Shown piece by piece: positions 45,060 through 57,868 of a DNA stretch of 64,000 nucleotides; position 1 is the first letter of the stretch, and each line of letters begins with the position of its first letter. Under the pieces are notes generated by a model. That model worked only from the letters and a program-made list of their open reading frames with translations, made no database searches and was not told the DNA's origin. The position numbers were made by a program, and so were the translations under genes. Source of the stretch: Chrysopilus asiliformis (lineage: Eukaryota; Arthropoda; Insecta; Diptera; Rhagionidae); NCBI GenBank assembly GCA_964034945.1, contig OZ035962.1:16859388-16923387 (forward strand), in the 5' to 3' direction.

Positions 45060-45735
45060 GTGTAGTTCATTTTTAACCGACTCCAAAAAGGAAAAAGGTT
45101 CTCAATTCCACCTGAATATTTTTTTTTTTTTAATGTATGTTCACGCCTAACTTTTTACTGGGTGGACCGATTTTGATCATCCCAAAGAGAAAGTTGTAGA
45201 GAAAGTTCCTGGTTGGACCCTGGTTCATTCATGGGCAAAAATGGACCATTAGGGGGGTACCCCCCATACAAACGAAAACGTTTTTTCCGAATTTCTCAAA
45301 AACGGTGCATTTTATCAAAAAAGTCTAAGAACAAAAGTTATTTAGAATATGATTCTACATAAAACTCCCATACATCAAAATCCGATTGGAATAAATTTTA
45401 AAAAATCTGATTGGAAAGTTCGACTTCAAAGTGTAATTTTGGTACAAGTGTTCAAATTAAGATACCAATATCACCATACAGGTTTTCAATAATTGCCAGA
45501 TTGGCAATTATAGCTTTTGTTATGTTTTTACGTTGTGTTCAGTACAACACAAGGAAGGTTCTTTTATATATTTCCCCCGTGTTAACCTACCCCTTCAAAC
45601 CCCTCCCTGCTTGGGATATCGAGTAAAATTCTTTGTATTGTGTTCAGTACAATATTTGGAAGATTCTTTTATATATTTCTCATCTGCGGACTTATCCCCT
45701 CAAACCCTTTGTAATTTTACCTATATTAAAAATTG
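45060..45735 (+). repeat. Dispersed repeat, family R
   Basis: TTAACCGACTCCAAAAAGGA, TAACTTTTTACTGGGTGGAC, GGCAAAAATGGACCATTAGG, AAACTCCCATACATCAAAAT and CCAGATTGGCAATTAT, then two units with TTGTGTTCAGTACAA. The opening words are found inverted at 59640-59790. Confidence 0.65.
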
Positions 45736-45752
45736 AAACTAAAAACGTTCGA

Positions 45753-46219
45753 AATAAAAAAAAAATTTTCTAAAAAAAATAAAACCGACTTTAAAAAAAA
45801 AAACTGAAAAGAGAAAAAAGCACTAAAAAGAAAAAAATAATTTCAAACTATGTCCATTAATAGCGTATTTAAAATTTGGCTTTTTTGGAGTGGCGTTAAA
45901 TTTGCAACTAAAATAAATTACATACTTTCTAACCCTTAAGGCTAATCGTTTACATACTTTCTAACCCTTAAGGCTAACTAAGAACTAAGATCGACTCCAA
46001 AAATTTTGTTGTCAAACAGATTAACTATAGACACGGCTCTTACAATAGAAATTTCACAACGATTTTATTTAGTGTAAAATTAACGCCACTCCAAAAAAGC
46101 CAAATTTTAAATACGCTATTAATGGACATAGTTTGAAATTATTTTTTTCTTTTTAGTGCTTTTTTCTCTTTTCAGTTTTTTTTTAAAGTCGGTTTTATTT
46201 TTTTTAGAAAATTTTTTTA
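45753..46219. repeat. Hairpin repeat 4 (longest loop)
   Basis: Arms 45753-45899 and about 46080-46219 are near-perfect inverted repeats (TATGTCCATTAATAGCGTAT pairs with its inverse). Outer parts pair AAACCGACTTTAAAAAAAAA with the inverse. The loop of about 180 bases carries a tandem duplication of TACTTTCTAACCCTTAAGGC. The stem contains GCACTAAAAAGAAAAAAATA as in hairpin 1. Confidence 0.85.
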
Positions 46220-46329
46220 TGTCAGATGATTGGTTCGATACCTGACAAAGGGTATACTAAATTTAAAATAATTCTAAATTTAAAATAACGGTATACTAAA
46301 TTTAATATAGTATAAAAAAAACTTCTATT

Positions 46330-48435
46330 GCGCGCGAAATAAAAGAAAAAGTTTGTCAATGTATAAAAGGATAAAAAATGTTTCTCATTCGACAGAATGC
46401 AATTTCAATAAAGAGCTCAATTATTACAATTTCTTCGACACCTTCTAAAAGATGCAACCCTTTGTATTTCAACTGACGATGTGCTCGAAAACGTCATTAT
46501 TTCGCAAGAGCTCAAGGGAAACACGATAAAAGACAAAATTGTCCTCAAAGGTCGAACTTTGAACCACAATGTCGGTCCGGACTGATGGAGCTAATGGAGA
46601 AGGTTGCATGCTGCAGTCTTGCTGATATATTCAGGATGTCCCTGAATCCTTTGTGTAATTGATTCAATTTCACTGTAGATGTGCTGGAGATGTGCAATTC
46701 TACATACAGTACGAAGAGTTCGAACGAAAAAAGGATTCAAGAGTTGTTGAAGAGCGTCCGGAAAACCTTTCAAGGAAATTCTGCTTTCAAGGAAATTCTG
46801 CTAAAGGTCCACGTCCGATGACACCTAGATTTTTTATATTGATAACAGCGACTGAATGTACTTTTAGAATAGTTTCAATATTTCCCGTGATATACCATCA
46901 GAACTCTTTTTTTTCTATTAGAAAATAAAATTTAAATGAAATTATATTTCATTTCTGGTTAATATCTTATTTAAGGATTTTTAAAGGGTGAAAAATCAAA
47001 CTTGCAATTTTTTTTTGAATGAGTGTGTGTTAAAATTTTTTTTACCAAGCTCTCCTAGGGCTTTATGTAGCCATTTCGTAATCAATCAACCACCCTAAAA
47101 AAGCCTCATTTGATGAATTGAGGATTGAATTCAGGTCACACGTGGCGGGCGGCGGGTTCCTGCTCGAATTAAGTGGCTTTTCATATTTTTGGTCGCGGTA
47201 ATAAAGAAGTTTATCGTAGGGAAAAGTGGATAAGCGGAAAATGTTTTTCATCTCAAAAACTTTTCCAACCACAAAAATCAAAATTCTCGTGTTTTGTTTA
47301 TTCTTGGAATTAAAACCTCTAAGAAAACTTCCATTGGGCCTCCAACAATTTTCTTGGAATTTACCAACACATGGATTGTTTGAATATTGAATTTACTTGA
47401 TTTATTAAATAGTAATTAAGCGAAATCGCCAAACTTATTTATAATAATTCATATTTTGGTGTAGAAAAAGAGAATTTTTATCAAAACTCATTGATTTCAT
47501 TTTCCCTTATTTTCAGTGATGGTGAGTATCGCCTTGTCCTACTATAAGGTTTTCACAACAAAGAAAAACCATTTTCTAGCCGAGGGATCCTACACAAAAA
47601 AAAATTAATTTAACATTTCCAAACCGAGTTATTTTACAGAGAAAAAAGGTTTTCCAAAGTTCAAAGAACGCAACCAGCAAAACCGTTGTTGATTTACAAA
47701 GTAAAGGAAAAATACATGAGGAAAATTCTTGAATGGGGGAAAATTTTATTTATTTAGGTCAGAACAAATTTTTGTCAATTTTCTAAGTTTTTTTTTGACG
47801 TATTTGTGTAAAAATTTGTCTAGGGAAAAAAGTCGAGTGGTTGATTTTTTGTCGTTATTTTCGTTGTTAAAAGCGAAATCAGTTTAACATTTACATATTT
47901 TTGTGAGTAATTTAACTTTGTTTGCATACCGGGCGGCGCGGCGTTACAAGGAATTTGCATAGTTAGCTGTTTTATGCGAACAAAAAAGTAATAATGAAAT
48001 TTGAATTATGGTATTTGAATTATTATTCACTTTGAATTTTACTTTTATATTTTCTTGAGTGAATTTTTTTTTGAATTTGTGTGGTGCTGGAAGTGGTGCA
48101 GCTTGCAGGTTATTAGTAATGGTAAACATTAATTTTAATCTAAATTAATTTTTTTTTATGAAAGTGAAGAAAGCAAAAAAAGGGCCAAAAGGGTTTGCAT
48201 CGTCTTTAGCCGGATGTAAATTTTAGATTAGTACAACAAATTCAAACTACATTTTAAATTAAAATCTTCATAAAATATTTGTAATTATGTTGTAGTTATA
48301 ATTATGAAATAGTTTACTGTAATAGCAATGATGGAAAATTTTCTTAACATTATGAAGTTGCTGTAAACATAAATAAGTAACTTTTCATAACTACCCAGTC
48401 ACTTACTTTTAGTAAACAAGTAAAATACAGCAAAA
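46330..48435. other. Intergenic stretch without recognisable gene
   Basis: Short frames on both strands overlap each other at 46590-46930 without recognisable motifs. At 47514-47530 TTTTCAGTGATGGTGAGT has splice-like words on both sides, but nothing coding adjoins it. GGCGGGCGGCGGG lies near 47144. Confidence 0.35.
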
Positions 48436-48439
48436 TTTT

Positions 48440-48548
48440 GTTTGTATCTCTCTCGGCATACCAACCGGTTTCCGGTCTTGGCCTGCCGCAATGTCTCTCG
48501 CCAGAGGTCCCGGTCGCGTGCCGATATCCTCCAGGATGTATCTCAGTC
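48440..48548 (-). pseudogene. C-terminal fragment of a non-LTR retrotransposon reverse transcriptase
   Basis: The minus strand reads TSWRISARDRDLWRETLRQA and KTGNRLVCRE. The W..xARDRxxWRxxxRxAKTxxR pattern is typical of the extreme C-terminus of insect non-LTR element polyproteins. A second copy with the same motif is at 59075-59190. Nothing upstream of it looks like the polymerase domain, so only the last about 30 residues survive. The family assignment is from memory of the motif. Confidence 0.5.
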
Positions 48549-49799
48549 TCTTAAATTTGCAAAATATCTTTCATTTGTAACGATTTATAATGAAATCGAA
48601 ATTTCAAACAAACTTAAGTGTTCTTATGGGATAATAAGAACACAACAGATTCCACCATGACCAGAAATATTTTGCCAATTAAGTGTGGAAATATTTTTTA
48701 AGGACTCTTCTATTTTGTATGTAAATAAGACAAATATTTTATGTAAATACATTTAACAAACGAAATTTTCAAACAATCTTTAAGTTTTCGTTTTTTTTCG
48801 GATTTTTTCTGTCAGATTTATTATAAAAATAAAACACGACTTTGTATTTTAATGAATTTGCCTGGCTTGCACAGAGTTACATCGAAATAGACGAATTATA
48901 TTTTTTTATTCTTCACCGGATTTTCAGTTTAATCTATAAAAGCTTCTCTTGTTAGCATAATTTATGTTTCCTTTGCAATAAAAAGTTGTTTACTTCAGCA
49001 GGAGCAAAACCAAAAAACTTTTCTCGGTTGTCCTTGCTGACTTGCAGGAAAATGACTCAAGAACCAAATGAAACGAGGATATTTCAATATGTCTACTACA
49101 TACATGTCTGGATCCATGTACACACAAATATTTATGGATGGTTGGACTCATCCGCCGCCCTTATAAGGATACTTAATCAGGAATACCGTCTGACGTTGGT
49201 TTTCGGGTCTGTCCTTTGAATAGTATGTGAGAGGATTTTCATAGGTCTTAGTATTAGGTCGGTTCGTCTTCTATGCATATCACATCTTAGAGGTAGGCGG
49301 CCATATAAATGTTCTCGAAGGAAACAAAAATATATATTCACGTCAGGATATTTTTGCATAAACTGAATTTTTCCATATTGAAAAGAAAGTGCCACACAAA
49401 ATAACAAGAAAAATCATTCCATCTTCCATATTTTCACATAGTAATTTTCTCATGAATAGAACTGGGCGTCGACAGAATGTATGAAGTGGCTTAAAATCAG
49501 ATTTTCATCCTTACTTTCATAACAATTCCTTTAATTCAGAGGTCATGCATACCGCACCAAAAGTATTTTAAAGGATCTTTGAAAATATGAAAAGTTTAGT
49601 GATGTGGAAATTTTGAAAATCATATCAATATTATGTTCTGGCCTAACTATCGACGTGGTATAAAATGCATTGTAACGTGGGTAAGTTTAACATAAATTCA
49701 AAAAAAAATTAGTTATCCGGAGAGTTCTGGAATGAAGTCGGGTTTATGTTTTAGACATTTGTTTAAATCAAGATGGAATAAAAATTATATTAATAGAAT

Positions 49800-49915
49800 A
49801 ATCTACAACTGGCATAATAGTCCGGCCAATACCGTGCCGAGGATGTAGGGGAGAAGCGGAAGCGGCGCACAACCCGGGCATCGCCCTGTGGGCGCCAAAA
49901 AAGCCGGACGTATAT
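49800..49915. repeat. GC-rich island next to a duplicated word
   Basis: GAAGCGGAAGCGGCGCACAA and CCCGGGCATCGCCCTGTGGG stand out against the AT-rich surroundings. It is followed by GCCGGACGTATATTTTAGAT, which resembles GCCGGATGTAAATTTTAGAT near 48209. Probably a transposon fragment; class unknown. Confidence 0.35.
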
Positions 49916-50186
49916 TTTAGATGATTACAATAAATTCAAACCGGTGATTCGTAGCATGATCAAAATTTTCTTCCATGATTTGCTAAATTTACTTTAACAA
50001 GCTAATCGGCTATACACTAAGGCTGGGATATAGCAAAAGGGCGCCTACCTAGGGATCATTTTCTTGGGAAATCGCGGCACTTTAGGCGACATTTTGAGAG
50101 ATTTGAATGTTCGCTACATCAAATCGGACCTCACAAAGAACAACGCCCAAAGATGCGACTCTCTAGCAAGTGTTCGTTCAATATAA

Positions 50187-51403
50187 AGTTGTCGCTCTAC
50201 ATGAAAGTAAATGCCGGCGAGAACCTGTCGATAGCAGCAAAGATTAGAGACTTACTAAAGATAAGACACAAACGTGGTTTTCCGTTTGCCGCCTGTAGAA
50301 AGAAGTAGTCGACAGCATCATTCCGTAGTCGACAGCATCATTTCTCTCTTTTTATCATTTAGCTCAAATGGACTTGTTGAAAAAAATCATTTTGTAATAC
50401 TCGCACAAAACAAACCAAAATATTGGACCAACACATACACAAGGGCCGACAGCGGCCTTTCACAATTTCTTCAACTGGCAATGGCGATAGGATTTTTTAG
50501 CAAAAAAAAATACTTTTATTTCACTTGTTACGTTGCTTAAACAGAAAAAATGCCTGGCAAGGAACATTTTACGGAATGTTCTGCCGACAATACGAAATAT
50601 CCCGAGAGTTTTGCATTTCTCACACAAAAGCAATTAGTGTCTTTACAAAGCAAATGAAACAGACAACAACGTACTCTTCTTCAAGAAAAAATTTCTCTCG
50701 CGTTTCCTAACTATATATCTCTAAACTATGATAGCAGCTACTCGCAAATGGACACGTCTCTGAGAGTCGCACGAAGAAACTCGCAAAAACTCGCGAGCTA
50801 GTTTCTGCAAGCTGTCAAAAGTGATTCTACACTCTAGTCGACACGCACCCACTGAACTCTCGGGGAGTTACGAACGGCGTTTGAATTACGCTAGTAGCTC
50901 TCGAGAACTCGCCAAAGCAAGATGTCAAAAAAATCAAGATATTGGTCTTGAAAAGAGAAAAACCGCCGAAATTAACTCTCAAATGGACAACCTCCTGCGA
51001 GTAAGGCTGGAAACACAATTGATGCAGCATGCTGCAGCGTTGTGCGTTCACGCATCGCAATGCATGCAGCAGCATTGGTTGATGACACAATTGATGCAGC
51101 GCTGCAGTGCAGTGTCAAATGTCATTTGAGAACAGATTTAGGATTGCGCACACTTCATCTTCAAAGAAAATGCGCATATGTGGATAACCATTATTGCAGC
51201 ATGCAGCAACGTTTTAATTTTTCAAAACGTTGCGTCGATGCACACTCATGCATTGCTGCTGCAGTATCAATTGTGTCTGCAGCGATAAGAATATACACGT
51301 TTGATGCGTGCATCGACATTACTGCATCAATTGTGTTTCCAGCTTAACTCTCGAGAGTTTTAAAGAGTTACTCGCGTATTTACTCTCATGTGGAGCGGCA
51401 CTT
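50187..51403. mobile_element. Large TAA-flanked element related to the MITE at 26135
   Basis: Left end AGTTGTCGCTCTACATGAAA, right end (inverted) AGTGCCGCTCCACATGAGAG, with TAA at 50184-50186 and 51404-51406. Shared interior words include ATTAACTCTCAAATGGACAA and GCAGCTACTCGC. A younger MITE sits inside it at 51005-51344. Internal frames of up to 102 codons have no recognisable transposase motif. Confidence 0.65.
51005..51344. mobile_element. MITE with TAA target, CAGC/TGCA-rich
   Basis: Ends GGCTGGAAACACAATTGATG and, inverted, AGCTGGAAACACAATTGATG, flanked by TAA at 51002-51004 and 51345-51347. The interior is full of TGCAGC/GCTGCA words in both orientations. Confidence 0.85.
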
Positions 51404-51404
51404 T

Positions 51405-52655
51405 AAGGCTGGGTTGCCGTCCCGTTTTTTTCCCAGACATTGTTTTCTATTTAAGGCGCGCGGGAAATTTTTTGTTATTTAAAAAAAAAATGGCTCGCGA
51501 ACTAATAAAATTTCCTCAGTAATCCGAAAAATTATGTTGGAAGAAAATTTTCAGGGGAAAAAAACTTGATTAATGTTTTGTGCCGCAATAAGGCATTTAT
51601 TTATTTATTGGCAAGATTGTCAACATCGTAATTTTCAACAAGATAAATTGAATCGCTTTTTTTTAAATTATCGTGTCTAATATTTTGAATTAAATTATTT
51701 TGCAACGAGGCAGAAAAAGAAAAAGTTTTTCAACAAAAACTTTTTTTTGTTTCCATCACGATATACAGAATATATCCCGAATATTTCCAACATTAACGAT
51801 TAGACTGCACTGGGAGTCTTCCTGCGCCATATTGGGCCTTTTCATTCAAGATCCCGAATCAATACAATTAATTACCTCTAATTAATATAGTGGGTTCAAT
51901 TTTAGCATGGAGGCGGTAAACCGTTCGTGGTTTCGCATGTTAATTCGTTTCTTCGTTCCAATCGAATTACGGTCGAATGTTAAATTCTGTGGAACAAAAT
52001 CGAGAGTGGTTTAACTACCCTCGGGAGATTTATTTCGGTGTTTATTTTTCTGGGGATTATTTGCGGCCCAATTCCCCAAAATTTGTCGGATAAATCGTTG
52101 GTCATTAAGGGCACATTAATACTTTATCCTTGGCATCAGTTAATGAACAACAATTCTTGAGGTATTCGTACCGCATAACTCTTCTGTATGAGAATTGGTC
52201 TTGAACTTCATCTCCTTTTCGCCATTTTCATATTTTTTTCTGGCCGTAGATCGAAAAATAGAAGATCTATATTTCTTATGGCTATGTTTGAAATCGGAAT
52301 GTAAGCTAAAGTTCCTCACGTACACATCCACAAGTTCAACGTACGTGATAAAAGAGTTTTTTCATTCGATTGCGGAAAAAATGGCCAACAATTTCCACAA
52401 TGTTGAAAGTTTTTGTTACTTTGTCGTGTTTTGATGACTTCATTCAGTGTTGATGAATCCTTGAACTATTTTTGTTTCAATATTGCAGGACGCACTTAGA
52501 AGGCTTTGGAAAAAAAACTGGGAATTTGAGGAATATTCGAAGAGTTCTGTAGCAAAAACTGGCATTATTGTAAATACTCTGCATAGTCAGAGCCATAAAT
52601 AGGTCGGTGCACAAGACCTGTAAATTATTATTTTTTTGATAATGGCGCGTTTTCA
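51405..52655. other. Intergenic stretch without recognisable feature
   Basis: A 79-codon plus frame at 52195-52434 overlaps a minus-strand frame. Neither has a recognisable motif or splice context. Confidence 0.35.
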
Positions 52656-52659
52656 CCTA

Positions 52660-53315
52660 CAACATATAAATTTTTCAAGATTTTCACCTGCGGCGTATTT
52701 TGGTTGATTTTTATTTTAATTGTGACTTTGATTTCCGTATGCCCGTCCGTCCTTCTATCCGTCCTTCTGTCCGTCCTTCTGTCCGTCCTTCTGTCCGTCC
52801 GTCCTTCTGTCCGTCCTTCTGTCCGTCCGTCTTTCTCTCTGTCCGTCAACACCATCACTTTCGGATTGATTTAGCCAGAAACTTGAAATTTTGTATGGTT
52901 GTGTTTGTCGTAAATGGTAAGGCTAAGCTCTTGAACGGGCAAAAACGGATCATTCATTCGAAAATGGTGAGTCGTATTGAAAAATTTTTTAAGGTAAAAT
53001 GTATTTTAGATATGATTTTATATGGCTTATCTATACATAAAAAAACTGTTGCACCACTCCTTGCCCTTTCTACCCGACAAATTGAATATTTTTTTCTTAT
53101 TTTCTCAAAAAACGGTGCCCAGTATCGAAAAATTTATAAAGATAAAATGTGTTTAAAATATGATTTTACATAACTGTTCCATACATCAAAATCCAATTGG
53201 ACCGATCCGTCTCCCTACTCCCATACAAATGGATTTTTTCATAAAAATTTTGTCTGTCATCATATAGTGTATTTGAGGATTGCCCTCTGGCAACTGTAGC
53301 TTCTCTTATGTTCTT
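52660..53315 (+). repeat. Dispersed repeat with (CCGTCCTTCTGT)n minisatellite
   Basis: A 12-base CCGTCCTTCTGT unit is repeated about seven times with CCGT variants at 52744-52848. It is followed by GGCAAAAACGGATCATTCAT and, inverted, family B words (CTTCTCTTATGTTCTTATG). Open frames read across it are repeat artefacts. Confidence 0.65.
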
Positions 53316-56300
53316 ATGTTTGTCTCTAATTTTCGATTGGCGTTCCTTTTTTTTAAATTTCGTCCCTGCATTGATTTATTTTTAAAGAAGATACAGTTTT
53401 TTCCAGCGTAAATTTTTTATACATTTCTTAAAATTCTGACACTCTAAATCAGAGGCCCCTAAAACAAAATAATTTGATGGCCCATTAAAATCTGTTTAAA
53501 TTTTAGAATCAATATTGTCGAAAATTTTTAGTTGTAACTAAAATCTCGGCATGCAATCGGAGGAAAAGCAACAAGTTTCCATTAATTTATCGCCATTAGA
53601 TTATTCTTGTTTGCTTTCTGTTTATGATTTTATTTGTTCATCTCTGTTTTGTCGGTAAGCTAGTTAAGTATTCGAGGGGGAAAGAAAACTCCGCTCGAAG
53701 ATTTGTGTAATGCAAGGCCGTCAGATGACGCTCACATAAAGCTTGAAGCAGCTTATTTTTGTTAATGGAGGCATCTTTTTTTGTGAAATGGCAGCGTCAG
53801 AATTACGTTCCTGTAATTGCGGCGTGGAAAAACACTGAAAAGTGGGTGTCATTGAGCACCCCTTTCGCACAACGGCGATGTGCCCACGAAAAAAATCGCT
53901 ATCACTGCGATTTGCATGATGACGAAATATGTGAATAAACACGACACGGTTGCTTAAAATGCTATTTGGGAAAATTTATTTACTGGGAAATAATTAATAT
54001 TTACTGTATTTCATGGTGGTTGCCTTTTTACAGGACTCCCAGTAAAATCTATAGTTTAGAGTGTATAGGCTTTAGAGTGTCTATAGTTTAGAGTGTATAT
54101 AGGCTTTAGTTAAACATAAATTTTATTAGAGAAAAATTCAAAAAAAAACTTTGCAATAGAAACTTTTTATAATGAACCAAGTAATTTTTTCATTCCTCAC
54201 ATTTGGGTATGTCCTTGTATTAGGTACATATAGGCATTGGTCTTCTATTAAACGTCCTGTAGTTACAAGTATTTCAAAAGCACGTCGGTTGCTGGTGGAC
54301 AAATTGCGTTAGGCCATTGCTTTGAGTGGGTCCATTATCGATGATGAGATCAAATGACAAATCGAAGAGTTCCAAATGCGAACTGAAATCCATGGAAAAA
54401 CATTTGATTTTTTCGTCTATGTGTTTATAGAGTTAACAGAAGCTTTAAAAGTTATTTGATGTTTTATTTGATGTGTCAGTATCAGTTTACGTTGTAGTAT
54501 TTACCAACCGTCTGAAGGTTCCTTTTTGGGCGCGACAAAGAAGTCTGTATTTGGGATAATGACTTCATATTCTTGGTCTTTTATATATTTACAAGTATAA
54601 GACAGTAGTTGTTCGTACACTCATAATATGGCCAGATTAACTAAATGATATCATAAACTATTGATTGCCTCAAATATTTCGGACATTTGCTGTCATCATG
54701 AGGCAATTGGCTTTGTTTCAACCCTCTTAGTGAATGTGGTACATAAAATCCGTAGAGTGTGATTTAATGTCTTGGAATGTGCATTATTTACACACCCCAG
54801 CACTTGATTATTGTAAGCTTCATTGTCTTTAAAGTACCTCAACTTAGCTAAATTGCCATAGAGACCTTCGTTGAAACATAACGACAACATATAAAGTAAT
54901 TTCCAAGCTATTTGTAAGCATTTCAAGAGGATTGAACCTTAAAATAATTTTCTTATAAGCACATACGAGTACAAGGATGATTATCAAGTGCTATAGAAAA
55001 GCCACCCTTCTGGGAAATGCACTCCCGTTGCACGTGTGGTGGCCGGATCAAGGTTTTATTTCGTGGAAATGCATTTTCCGAAGTGCAATGCACCGAAATT
55101 TTAGATGAACACTTCACGTATGTACGCGTTAAGTGTTTCTCGAGAAATGTTGTCAGTAATTCCGTGCAACTTTTGTTTTGTCGTTTTTGTTGTAGTTTAT
55201 AAATTTCTTGGTGCATTTCTCTAAGTGGCACCCAAAACGACGATGTTCCGTAAAATGACATGAAACATGCATCCTTAAACTGGGAAAAAACCATACCGAA
55301 GTCAACAAGGTTTGGTGCATTTTATGGAAGTTGTTTGATCTCATTTATAAGACAGCAACCTCAATGTGTGCTTTTTAGCAACGACATCAGGTCACTAGGG
55401 TTTGCAGATGTTGGCTTCGTAAATCTTTACAGCTAAGACACGTAGTTTTCAAATTGCTAGATGGAAAATAACAGTAAAATTTTCTTGATCTTCTGAGTCG
55501 AGGTTTTTCTGGATTTTATTTCTTACTTTTCACGTTGGATAACTTGAATTGATGGCTATTTTTTTAAAGGGGGAATTTTATGTGGTGAAAGATAAAAGTT
55601 CTGGTGATAACTTGTGGTTATTTTGCATAAAAGGGTTTTACGTCGTTATAATTTGTTTAAGTTGAAGAATTGCTTTGTTATGGGGGTCAGCAAAACCTAT
55701 CAAATAAATTGGGTGCGTTTTTTTTTTTTTTTTTTTTTTTAATTAATTTTTTTATAATTTAAAAAAAAGAATTTATAATTTAAAAATTAAAAAAAAAATT
55801 AAATAAAATTACGTATGGTAAAATGAGGAAACCGAAATGCTGCACCCTAAATATCAAATTTGTAATGGACCAAAGGTGACAATAGCTTCTACAATATCAG
55901 GGGTGTAGGTACGGCATACTTTTGGGGCTTAGCTCGCCGGATGTGGGGGGGTTCTTTCCCTGAATTGCAGAAATGGTCATCACAAATAGTGTACCTACAC
56001 ACACATACTCTCTCATCTTTTTAAATTTACGTTAAAAGGATCGGGAAGGGAAATTTTCAACCAGAAATCTTTTTATGCTACATTTCGTGTAGCATCATTT
56101 ATGCTTTCGTGTGTCATCCTAAAGATGACGCGTCTGTCCACCTTTCACGACATCCATCCACCACCAAAAAAAACGCTTAGCAGATCATATTGAATTCGCT
56201 TATATTCATCTTAACTGATTGTAGAATTATACAAAAAAAATAACAATTAAATAAATAAATTTTAACCTAATGATCGCATATAAAAATTTTCTAATAATTT

Positions 56301-57530
56301 TAGATCTTTAATAAATAAATAATTTTCAAAAATTTCAAATTATGAAATCACTTTCTCCACATATAACTTCGCTTAATTTCGAAGAAACGTTATAGGTAAA
56401 AATTGGGTGAATTTTATGGATTTGCTAGCATAATGTGGGCCCACCTTATTGCGAGAAAATTTTGTATATTTTTTAAACAAAACAGGAATTTTATGTGGGT
56501 CCAGTTCACAAACGGTAAATTACAAGAAGATGAAAATAAAACGTGTAAAATTTTGAGAATTTTCTAGAATATATACGGCGCGATCGATGAAAATCCAATC
56601 GATGAATTTCAAAAAGATTTGTTAAAGATGAAATTTATAATGATGTTCAAGATTAAGCGAGATTCGAAATAATTGTAACTTATACGAATAAATGTTGATT
56701 TTATAAATTCTTAATAGAAAAGAAAGAACAAACGAAGATAAAAAAAAATCAAACGAACAGAAAAAAACCGGGAAAGCTGCTCAGGCTCCCGCCGTCTAGG
56801 TTAGAGCACACCTTCGTGTTCACCTGATGATTTATCAAATTTTAGCTAATCACGCACTTAAATTTTGCTTAATCTAACCTTACTTGATCAATGGTTTTGT
56901 AATGTGATCGAAACCCTTTTCTTGACCAAAGGTCACTTCTCAAACCATGTGGTTGAATATATCGATGAAAATCTTCGTCTTTTCCTAGACCGAGCGAATT
57001 CCTTTGCAGGCAAGATGATTTTTATTCAATTCCCTGGTGATTGCATTTCGCCAAATAGCCGTCACAATCCAAAAAATATGGGAAGAAAATCTTCGCAGCC
57101 TCAAATGGGAAATTTTCCGACGATCAGATCTATTCCTGGGCGCTATACCAAAAATAACGTTTATTACCTAAATAAGGCGCACTTTTTTTATTTTTCTCAC
57201 CTTTCCCGGGAAAAATAACACTTAACAAAAATTAAAAATAGCTAAACTATGCACTACATTAATTATGATTTAATCTTAGTAAACGTTCGAACGTTTTATT
57301 TTCTAGGATAACTTTAGACCATATGTTCTAATTCCGGAAATGTAAAATCAAAGATGGATACAGGAAATGCGTCCATATTTAACATTACATTTCTGTATTT
57401 CCTGAATTACAAGATTTCTAATATCCGCATTCGATATCCCTCTATATTTGAGCACTAAAAATACTTCCACTACAATTTAATTACTTGAAGTAATTCTAAT
57501 ACTGTGTGCTAGTTTGTGTGTTTGTAAAAA
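53316..57530. other. Intergenic region, no gene I can defend
   Basis: A 113-codon minus frame at 54953-55294 (start MVFSQFKDACFMSFYGTSSF) and a 117-codon plus frame at 56865-57218 (start MLNLTLLDQWFCNVIETLFL) are the longest. I recognise neither, and neither has a clear splice context. A minus-strand block near 54510-54600 reads KDQEYEVIIPNTDFFVAPKK before a stop and may be a decayed transposon piece. T and A runs fill 55718-55810. Confidence 0.35.
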
Positions 57531-57532
57531 TC

Positions 57533-57868
57533 ATGGCGAAGTTGTCAACAAAATACCAAGTAAGTACATCAATTTTCTAAATTTTTCATAAAATATTTAT
57601 TAATTCCTAATCTTTTATTTTATAGGCATTTAATATTGAGCAATATCGACCCATTTGTATCGATAAGCAACATCAAGGGAAACGAGAAATAGCCAAATAT
57701 CCAGATGAAAAAATGTAAGCAAAGGTAAGATCATTGAAAATCCATTCGAAATCAAAATTTGGTAATTATAAATCTTTTCTTTATTTCAGAATGCCATCAA
57801 CAAAAGAAACGATAATCGATTGCAACGATAACGATCATCAGCAGAAAAACAAACTTCAGCGCAAGTAA
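57533..57868 (+). CDS. Putative small protein, three exons, unknown function
   Basis: Exons 57533-57559, 57626-57714 and 57790-57868 join in phase (0, then 2+1) with donors GTAAGT and GTAAGC and acceptors TTTTATAG and TTATTTCAG. The product is 64 residues: MAKLSTKYQ, then AFNIEQYRPICIDKQHQGKR, EIAKYPDEKIMPSTKETIID and a polar end CNDNDHQQKNKLQRK. There is no signal peptide or membrane span; it is hydrophilic and basic/acidic mixed. I do not recognise it. Introns are 66 and 75 bases. Downstream there are more exon-like blocks (58237-58349, 58417-58583, 58644-58802), so the transcript may continue. If the donor at 57865 (GTAATA) is used instead, the frame runs on into the block at 58237 for about 17 residues. 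Well-formed splice sites are the main support. Confidence 0.45.

Noticed and set aside
46591..46773. Minus frame ending ISKTAACNLLH, reminiscent of a transposase tail
   Set aside because: Similarity to Tc1/mariner tails is too weak to support a call, and no flanking catalytic motif or inverted repeats were found.
47129..47175. tRNA-like B box near GGGTTCCTGCTCGAATTAAG
   Set aside because: There is no matching A box, no acceptor stem pairing and no cloverleaf.
52628..53173. 157-codon frame with Arg/Pro/Ser/Val repeats and the opposite-strand Arg/Thr/Asp repeat
   Set aside because: Produced by the CCGTCCTTCTGT minisatellite and the flanking dispersed repeat.
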